From Flaccisagitta enflata (lineage: Eukaryota > Chaetognatha > Sagittoidea > Aphragmophora): DNA of 64,000 bases. Positions 55,060 to 64,000 of the stretch are shown piece after piece; position 1 is the stretch's first letter; every line of letters begins with the position of its first letter. The notes beneath the pieces are model-generated. The model was not told the DNA's origin. It saw only the letters and a program-made list of their open reading frames with translations, and did no database searches. The stretch is from NCBI GenBank assembly GCA_965153355.1, contig OZ231127.1:86552001-86616000 (forward strand). Direction: 5' to 3'. The translations under genes and the position numbers were made by a program.

Positions 55060-55222
55060 AAGGCCGGATATTTGAGGTCACTTGATCATTTAGGCAGGAG
55101 CCGTGAGGCCAAGGACCGCAAAAAATCCAAAAAAAGTAAAGTGTGACAGACGGACCGACGCACGGACGGACGGACGGACGGACCGACAAAGCGGGGTGTA
55201 GAGTCGCGTAGCACGCGACTAA
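55060..55222 (-). repeat. Hp-B dispersed repeat
   Basis: AACAAGGCCGGATATTTGAG, AGGCAGGAGCCGTGAGGCC, AAAGTAAAGTGTGACAGACG, GGACGGACGG and GGGGTGTAGAGTCGCGTAGC with the terminal hairpin. Confidence 0.8.
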
Positions 55223-55529
55223 AAACAGAACTAAAGTTGATAGGTCGACCGAATGAGAAACTTTCAGTACACTCATTTCTTTTTATAGGAACATGTTATT
55301 TTTTTTTTGAGGCTCAGTGTTCTTATTCTTAAGTCAATTTGAGGCTAAAACTGTTCTTATGATGTTCTTATCTTATTCTGATCACTAACTCATACTAGGA
55401 CGTTCTTTTCCTGGTAACCTAACTCTAAACTGAATCAAGATGAGAATCAAGATGAGAAACATTCACCAAGATGTTTATATCAAATAAATCAAATCATACA
55501 GTGCAGATTGAGATCAATCATTGCAGAGA

Positions 55530-56150
<621 letters not shown>

Positions 56151-56154
56151 GAGA

Positions 56155-56770
56155 AATAGTCGCAAAAGCGTTAGATGGTCAGCGGTACCCGTTGCCCCTA
56201 TGTGAGTGTTTGTGGGTGTGAGGTGGTTAGAGGGGCAGCGGCCCCGAAGGGACCGATGACCTATGCTATTTTATTTGGGCCTCAAGGATGGATTTAGGGC
56301 CTGGAGGCTGCAATTGGGGCCTTGAGGCTTGGATTAGGGTCTTGAGGCTGGGATTTGAGCTTCGAGGCTGGGATTTGAGCTTTGAGGCTGAGATTTGAGC
56401 TTCAAAGCTGGGATTTGAGCGTTATGGGTGGGATTTGAGCTTCAAGGCTGGGATTTGATTATCAAAGCTGGGATTTAAGCTTCGAGGCTGGGATTTGAGC
56501 TTCAAGGATGGGATTTGTGCCTTGAGACTGGGATTTGAGCCTCAGGGCTGGGATTTGAACCTCGAGGCTGGGATTTGAGCCTGGAGACTTAGATTTGAGC
56601 TTCAAAGCGGGGATTTGAGCCTCAAAGCTAGGATTTGGGTCTCGAGACTAGGATTTGGGTCTTGAGGGGGGGGGGGGACGGAGAAGGAGAAGAAGAAGAA
56701 GGAGGAGGAGGAGAAAATCTCCCATATGTGTGAGAGCATAGGTCATCGGCCCCTACGGGGCCGCTGCCCA
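56155..56770 (+). mobile_element. Arr-20 element, complete
   Basis: AATAGTCGCAAAAGCGTTAG, hairpin GGCCCCGAAGGGACC, about nineteen monomers near CTGGGATTTGAGCTTCGAGG, a G-tract, (AAG)/(GGA) purines, and GCATAGGTCATCGGCCCCTA with the right hairpin arm to 56770. Confidence 0.9.
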
Positions 56771-56837
56771 AAAAGGAAAACCCAAAAACTCTGCAGGACT
56801 CAAAAAGACCGAAGGGACTTCGTCTCTTTGACTTTTT

Positions 56838-57410
56838 GGGCAGCGGCCCCGAAGGGGACGAAGTCCTGTAGAACACAGGGGGACTTTTGTCCGTCCGTCC
56901 GTCCGTCCGTCCGTCCGTCCGTCCGTCCGTCCGTCCGTCCGTCCATCCGTCCGTCCGTCCGTCCGTCCGTCCGTCCGTCCGTTCGTCCCCCCCTCCCTCA
57001 TACCCCTCAGGCCTCCAATCAGGCCTCTCAGGCCTCAAATCTGGTCTCTCAGGCCTCAAATTTGGCCTCTCAGGCCTCTTATCTGGCCTCTCAGGCCTCC
57101 AATCTGGCCTCTCAGGCCTCAAATCTGGCCTCTCAGGCCTCAAATCCAACCTCTTGCCTCAAATTAGGCCTCTCGAGTCAGTTCTCTTTTCAAGCCCCCA
57201 ACTGGCTTTCTGGCCTTACATCAGCCCTCTTAGACCTGAATTCAGCCAAAACCGATGGACGGATGGACGAACGAACGGACGAACGAAAGTCCCCCTGTGT
57301 TCTACAGGACTTCGTCTCCTTCGGGGCCGCTGCCCTGCTTCCCCTCACTCAAATTTACAATCATGAACAGCAGGGCAACGGGTATCGCTGACCACATATT
57401 GCCCTTGGGC
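56838..57410 (+). mobile_element. Arr-21 element, complete
   Basis: GGGCAGCGGCCCCGAAGGGG, CGAAGTCCTGTAGAACACAG, (GTCC)n, monomers near CTCAGGCCTCAAATCTGGCC, GGACGAACG, GTCCCCCTGTGTTCTACAGG, GGGGCCGCTGCCCTGCTTCC and the end GGGCAACGGGTATCGCTGAC. Confidence 0.9.
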
Positions 57411-57422
57411 GACCTGTTTCCA

Positions 57423-57560
57423 AATAACTGGCTGTGTCCGTCGGTCGGTTGGTTGGTTGGTCGGTCGGTCGATCGGCCGGTTGGTTGGTTGGTCGGTAAC
57501 GCATTCGTTTGAGGATCCACACGTCGCACCTATTGGCCTACTTGGCCTTGTTCTTAACGG
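57423..57560 (+). repeat. Hp-F dispersed repeat
   Basis: TAACTGGCTGTGTCCGTCGG, GGTTGGTTGGTCGGTC repeats, GTAACGCATTCGTTTGA and GGCCTACTTGGCCTTGTTCT. 57570-58090 holds nothing clear. Confidence 0.7.
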
Positions 57561-58096
57561 CATTGAATGAGGTATAGATTTTCTTAAATTCCTCTGGAAC
57601 TGAGGCTGACAATGTTTTTAAAATTGTTCTTATTTTTTTCCTCATCTGCGCCTCAACGTTCTTATAAACAAGGTTCTAAGGTTCTAAGAAATAAGTGTAT
57701 ACCCACCCCCTTCCCTCCCTTGTAGCCTGTATCACTATACCAATTCCTACTACAGTTGTGGATGTAAAGTGTGTTGGCCTTGTTTATTACACATACAAAC
57801 ATTTTGTCTCTGGGCCCTTAATTTCTTCGCCGGTAGTCATGGTTAGGGAGAGGGTTCTTTATATTGTAAGAAACAATGTTTACAAGCAGTACTGTAGAGG
57901 AAATTCAGATAAATATCTATTTCTTTTTGATCAGTTTCTATCTCATGCTTATTACACCTGCAGCTATTGATTCTATTTCTAAATCAAGATTAAAAAAGAA
58001 AGTTTCAATTACAAAAGACTTGGGACATGTACATGTAGGACTGTAGGATTGTAGGTCGATTCACTGAATCTTCAATATATTGCAAATTAATGTTTA

Positions 58097-58215
58097 AGAG
58101 CGCGTTTCTACAGGCAAACAATCCCGTCAAAGGGGCCAATCGGTCACTCGCACCACTCGCTTCGCTCACAGGGCTCGCTTCCTCACTTTGCTCATGGCCC
58201 TATGGGATGGTTGAA
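58097..58215. repeat. Diverged TIR-269 fragment
   Basis: GCGCGTTTCTACAGG, GGGGCCAATCGGTCACTCGC, TTCGCTCACAGGGCTCGC and GATGGTTGAACATCTGAA follow the order of the TIR-269 element. No right end and no TSD are seen. 58216-59300 is AT-rich without a recognised gene. Confidence 0.6.
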
Positions 58216-59310
58216 CATCTGAAATAATAGACCTCGCTCTTTTAATTGTTTTATTTACCTTTGATTAATCTATTTTTCTGCTTTGGCTGGTCAAAATATT
58301 TGTTTGAATGGGTTATCCAATAAGGATTCCAGTAGAGTATTTTTTTCTCTTCTCGGCCTAAGGAGTGACAGACTTTTCTAGTTTTCAATCAAGAAAAAAA
58401 TAATCTTGAAAAAAAAAATGAATCTGGCTAAAACTAAGACAATATATGATTCACCTAAGCAACAAGTGTTCTGAGAATTCTCCTATGATTCATATGTATG
58501 TATTTACTTTTTAAAACGGGATTCATGGGAATGATGGTGATTGTCATCTTCAGTAGTAACACGCCCTAATATGGCATTCTGCACTCCTCAGCCATTGCAC
58601 TTGAAACACGGAATTTCTTTACAGCGAATCACATTGAGTTGACAGGAAATTAGGCAAACAAATATTGGATGGTCACAGGAAATGACACTTCACTTTTTAA
58701 AAAATAAATAGCTACATTTATCTAAAAATTTATTCATTAAAAGATAATGGTACAGTGGAGCACAGCTAGAGCGCACCCGCTAATAAGGCATGCCCGCCTA
58801 TAGGCATTTAACATTTTAACTTTCTGTCCCATGCGAGGTTTTGTAGTTTTTTCATTATCGGCAATAAGGCAGCTTCACTATATAAGGCAAAATTTTGTTA
58901 AATCCCTGGAAATGCGCTCTACTGTGCGTGACTATTGCAAAATGCGGTTTTAATGCTATATCTGACAATGAAAAAAAAAGCTGGAACATAGAATGAAGAT
59001 GTATGATTTGTTACTCTTTAGACTAACTTGTTCGTTACATTCAAACACTCTGGTAGGGACTAAAACAAAACAATGTACTAATGCGATGACGATGCGGCGT
59101 GAACGGGGGTAGAAACACATTAAAGAGTTATTGCAACAATAAAAAAAAGATATATTCATTCACTAGTCGATCAAGGTGTAGCTATGAGATTACTAAAGTG
59201 TGCACTGGTTATTGCTATTACATAGGGCGGAACTTAGTTTTTAGTTAGCGGTTGCAATGAAGGCACAAGTACAATAAAGGCGACTAATCGCCGTAGGAAA
59301 AAAGTCGTAA

Positions 59311-59940
<630 letters not shown>

Positions 59941-60055
59941 AAAGGGAAAACAACTTTTCTTCGCGGAAATCAAAAAGTCTTCGAATCTTCGAATCTCGAC
60001 TTTTTTCCAAATCATAAACGGTCATTTCCTTGGTCGTTCAGTTCCTCTTCCCCTC

Positions 60056-60056
<1 letters not shown>

Positions 60057-60086
<30 letters not shown>

Positions 60087-60755
60087 CTTCTTCTTCTTCT
60101 TCTTCTTCTTCTTCTTCTTCTTCTTCTTCTTCTTCTTCTTCATTTCTTTTTCTTTTTCTTTTTCTTTTTCTTTTTCTTTTTCTTTTTCTTTTTGTTTTTC
60201 TTCTTCTTCTTCTTCTTCTTCTTCTTCTTCTTTTTCTTTTTCTTTTTCTTTTTCTTTTTCTTTTTCTTTTTCTTTTTCTTCATCTTCATCTTCATCTTCA
60301 TCTTCATCTTCTTCTTCATCTTCTTCTTCTTCTTCTTCTTCTTCTTCTTCTTCTTCTTCTTCTTCTTCTTTCCTTTCTTTCTTCTTCTTCTTCTTCTTCT
60401 TCTTCCTCTTCTCCTTCTTCTTCTTCTTCTTCTTCTCCTTCTTCTTCTTCTTCTTCTTCACTTTCTTCTTTTCCTTTTTCTTTCTTTTCCTGTTTTTTCT
60501 TTTTTGGTGCGCCAACGCACCTCTATAACTGGCTGTGTCCGTTGGTCTGTCTGTCGGTTGGTAACGCATTCGTTTGACTATCCTCACGGCGCCCCTTATT
60601 AGCCTACTTGGCCTTGTTCTTTTTCTTTTTCATTTTCATTTTCTTCTTTCTCTTTTTCTTCTTCTTCTTCTTCTTTCTCTTTTTCTTCTTCTTCTTCTTC
60701 TTCTTCTTCTTCTTCTTCTTCTTCTTCTTCTTCTTCTTCTTCTTCCTCTTCCCCC
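60057..60755. repeat. (TTC)n / (TTTTTC)n arrays with an embedded Hp-F copy
   Basis: TTC and TTTTTC blocks at 60057-60500 and 60625-60755. Hp-F lies between them (GGTGCGCCAACGCACCTCTA to GGCCTACTTGGCCTTGTTCT, 60508-60620). Confidence 0.9.
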
Positions 60756-60769
60756 CCCCCCTTACACCA

Positions 60770-60989
60770 CTATTTCGCAGTTGCTTGCGTCGCGCCCCCG
60801 TGTTTCTTCCACTCTCTCTCGAAATCTGTGGCTAGTATCTCCGCTCCTTTCCTATTGGTCAATCCCGTTTCCTCCAATGACAGTTCGCAAATTTGCATAT
60901 CGTCTTTTCCGGCCATAAGTAAAATCGGTCTTGTGTTTGGATGGATTTCCATCTGACGTTGAATCCACCGACCGTTGAAATGCGCGTAC
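60770..60989 (-). CDS. Unrecognised gene, terminal exon
   Basis: Acceptor TTTTATTCCCAG, then one base and 73 codons to TAG at 60770-60772. It encodes [60 protein letters not shown] and [12 protein letters not shown]. Balanced composition and dense charged and hydrophobic pattern argue for a real conserved C-terminus. An open frame also extends back to an ATG at 61024, so a short intronless protein of 84 residues is possible. The needed upstream phase (2) does not match the exon at 62153. Confidence 0.65.
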
Positions 60990-61466
60990 CTGGGAATAAA
61001 AGGTGACATACTAGTAGATGCCATCTTTTAAATGGAGATGATGTGCAACACTGGACATGGACATGCCAACAGACACACGCTCTGATAGAGAAGAGAGGAC
61101 CCATCTAACAAGGCCGGATACACGGCTACCCCAGTCGCGTGCGGGTGGGCAGGAGCAGTGCACTATGGGATAAAATGCGATTTTTCGAGACAAATTCTAT
61201 CGCTAGTCATTGTCACCACTATTGCTGTTTCTAATGCGAGTGATACGTCCCACAGTGCACAATATTACTTGAATTGACAGTTTAGACACCAAAGCAGCCA
61301 ATATTTTCGATATATTTTGAAATTCTGAGGTAAGTCTGATAATTTAGAGCTAGAATGAGAACGCAGATCGTTTTTTCATTTTCTTAAATTTCATGACCGT
61401 AACTCTTTAGACTCTTTTAATTTACTAATTGCACTCAAAGCTCGATAAAAAGGCCTATCTTCTCAT

Positions 61467-62090
<624 letters not shown>

Positions 62091-62152
62091 AAGAGAGCGG
62101 GCCATATGTCGGCGTTGCAACTTTTGCTGAAAAGTCGGGTGTCGATGTAAAC

Positions 62153-62577
62153 CTGTTTTGGCCAGTTGCAGTGCAAAAGATGTGCAAGTGCATCCTCCGG
62201 AGACGTTTTGTGTTGGAGGCCGGAGACAGGTTTGGATGGCACTATTTCCATAAATTCAGTGACTCCAGATAGCCCGCGGAACTTTGCCGCTTTTGACGGC
62301 AACTTGTCAGCTTCATCCAAGAAGTGTGCAATGTCTCTCTTGCGAGACGTCTTGAGTGACAATGAAGCTGCATGTACGAGTTTTGCAGTTTCATTGGATG
62401 ATCGGAGCTCTTTAGTCTCTCTATCCTTTGAGCGCTTGCATAGCTCAGAGTACGGCTTGGTCTCTCTTGGTTTTGAAGATGGCATTGATATTGGTATTGA
62501 CGATGGCGTCGGCGTTGATGTTGTTGGTGCCGACGTTGGCTTTGATGTTGGCTTCTTTAGGTTGAGATCTGGAACGT
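62153..62577 (-). CDS. Unrecognised gene, internal exon (141 codons)
   Basis: Acceptor CACATACGCAG at its right end, donor AAACAG|GTTTAC at its left. It encodes a Thr/Pro/Ser-rich part (KPTSAPTTSTPTPSSIPIS), then a charged helical part (KTSRKRDIAHFLDEADKLPS, KAAKFRGLSGVTEFMEIVP) and EDALAHLLHCNWPKQ. The first two bases complete a codon from an upstream exon. It probably belongs with the minus-strand exons on either side, but direct joining to either fails on phase, so an exon is missing. Confidence 0.55.
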
Positions 62578-62769
62578 CTGCGTATGTGAGTAACCACTAT
62601 GCAAACTTCTAGCGTTCTAGCATTCTAGCGCTCGTCACCATTATCATCCTTTTTGTCATCGTTGACGTCATCATCGTAGTTATTGTCATCTTGTACATGC
62701 TCTCGACAAGGTCAGATTTTTCCAGAGGTTTGACGCGTAACAGTGAGTCACAGAAAAAAATCTCAGACA

Positions 62770-62850
62770 CAAGAATCTTCCTCCTCCTCCTTTTCCTCCT
62801 CCTCCTCCTCCTCCTCCCCTCCTCTTCCCTTCCTCCCCCCGTATCCTCAT
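62770..62850. repeat. (CCT)n low-complexity tract
   Basis: CTCCTCCTCC-type repeat. From 62850 to 63560 I see no gene. Confidence 0.8.
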
Positions 62851-63559
62851 CCTATATTCCAGATATTGTATTTGTATAAATAACACTAACATAAGTCCAA
62901 GATATATTGCTCCTGTTTGGGTCATGAAATTTGACTGTTTGATCGTCGATGAGATAGAGATAGCGACATGTATTTGTAAGGATGGAGAGATAGAGATAGC
63001 AACAAAGGAAATAAAGAAGAAATAAAGGGCGCATTCTGAGGAAAAAAAAAGATTGATCCCGGGATTTGCCGGGTCTAGATCCGATCTAATACTCAAAGAA
63101 TGAGTTCAAATAATGTGAAATAACCATTCACAGACCGTGCAAATCCGTGCAAATTATTTAACAGCTCCAAATAGCTGATAAGATGAATATGTTGATTGCA
63201 TTAATTTGTATATTTCAATTGAGCGATCAAAAAACTGAAAGCAGAAGCCGGTCTCTGCTCTAATAGAACCATTTAGTCATGTTTTAGCCAAACATTCCCC
63301 ACTTTTTGATCAAAACTGAAAAAAAATGAGGAAACTGCTTCTTTGATGGGAGAAAGCCAAAAATTTGGATTTTTGTGAAAAAGGCCGGAGTACCCTGCTT
63401 CTAGAGGGTGCCAAGGGTAAAATATGCGGTTCAGGTGACTCTTGGTGGTCCAGACACTTACTATAAACATAAATGACACCCCAAAAAAATTTCCATGGCC
63501 AAGTTCAAAGGTCAATATTTTGGCCTCATGTCTCGGTATCTTGTCTTATATTCTACAGT

Positions 63560-63738
63560 GCAGTGCTGGAGAGCGTTTGGGCAGGAGCAGTAGGCTCAAA
63601 AACCTCAAAAATGCAAAAAAAGTAAAAAGGGGACCGACCGACCGACCGACCGACCGACCGACCAACGAACCAACGAACCAACCGACCGACTGACCAACCG
63701 ACATTGCGGGGTGTAGAGTCGCGTAGCACGCGACTAAA
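63560..63738 (-). repeat. Hp-B dispersed repeat
   Basis: GGGCAGGAGCAGTAGGCTC, AAAAAGTAAAAAGGGGACCG, (GACC)n/(AACC)n and GGGGTGTAGAGTCGCGTAGC with the terminal hairpin AGTCGCG-TAGCA-CGCGACT. Confidence 0.8.
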
Positions 63739-63774
63739 AAGTGGTTAAACACGTTACTCGAATATCCGACATAC

Positions 63775-64000
63775 CACCATCCACGTTTGACGCCCAAAGC
63801 GCCGGTTGTCGGCGTCGTTGTCTCTTTCGCGTTCGGCGTCGGCAGCGCATCTTGCCGCGTAAATGGCACTCGGAAATATCTCGCTTCATTTGCCCTCGGC
63901 GCCGTTGAATCAGCAGTAGCCGCAGCTGCCGCAGCTGACACGCCATTTCCTACACCGCCGCCGCTGCCGCCATTCATCCCAATGCCGGCGTCCTCCTCTT
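63775..64000 (-). CDS. Unrecognised gene, Gly/Ala-rich exon (partial)
   Basis: Open from the window edge. EDAGIGMNGGSGGGVGNGVS is followed by a seven-Ala run, then TADSTAPRANEARYFRVPFT, RQDALPTPNAKETTTPTTGA and LGVKRGW, to a donor GGTG|GTATGT at 63774. The donor leaves phase 2 in this frame. The upstream part lies outside the window. It could be the start of the same gene as 62153-62577. Confidence 0.5.

Noticed and set aside
63560-63738. Hp-B as a Helitron
   Set aside because: The terminal hairpin is suggestive and CTAA follows the arm, but the expected distance to CTRR, a 5' TC and insertion between A and T could not be shown.

Overview
The window looks like nuclear DNA of an invertebrate animal. 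It has multi-exon genes with GT-AG introns, an EGF-domain membrane protein, an ionotropic glutamate-receptor-like gene, several non-LTR reverse transcriptases and an LTR element. I cannot name the species. Real coding sequence is a small fraction. Most of the window is microsatellite, non-autonomous transposon and palindrome-rich repeat, and most long open frames are translated microsatellites.

Genes. (1) 81-2460, plus: 3' part of a single-pass membrane protein with two EGF-like modules. (2) 6111-32926, plus: a large gene whose exons all agree in phase. It encodes a very acidic N-terminal region, two poly-Asn tracts, a Pro/basic segment and a conserved-looking helical C-terminal part, about 1,426 residues in my model. 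I do not recognise the family. (3) 45953-44812, minus: C-terminal half of an ionotropic glutamate receptor-like protein with one frameshift. (4) 64000-60770, minus: at least three exons of one or more unrecognised genes, running off the right edge.

Mobile DNA. Four transposon insertions lie inside coding exons (8013-8987, 9820-10088 and 15673-17281 in gene 2; 45453-45738 in gene 3). Each has clean target-site duplications (TSDs), and removing it with one TSD copy restores the reading frame exactly. One of them (8013-8987) has AAG|GT in both TSD copies, so ordinary splicing could remove it without a scar. The 12.1 kb last intron of gene 2 holds a 3.6 kb fold-back element and a minus-strand LTR retrotransposon with gag but no recognisable pol, itself hit by a non-LTR element.

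A second theme is a modular repeat group. Arr-20 and Arr-21 elements have hairpin-forming inverted ends (core GGCCCCGAAGGGGCC) around tandem arrays of 20-bp or 21-bp monomers, each carrying a palindrome. Three further dispersed families (Hp-A, Hp-B, Hp-F) end in a small hairpin such as AGTCGCG-TAGCA-CGCGACT, next to GGAC/GGTC-type simple repeats.

Layout: 0-2.5 kb EGF gene; 2.5-6 kb repeats; 6-33 kb gene 2 with its insertions; 33-44.5 kb repeat field; 44.8-46 kb receptor-like gene; 46-60.5 kb repeat field with a second RT fragment; 60.7-64 kb minus-strand exons.
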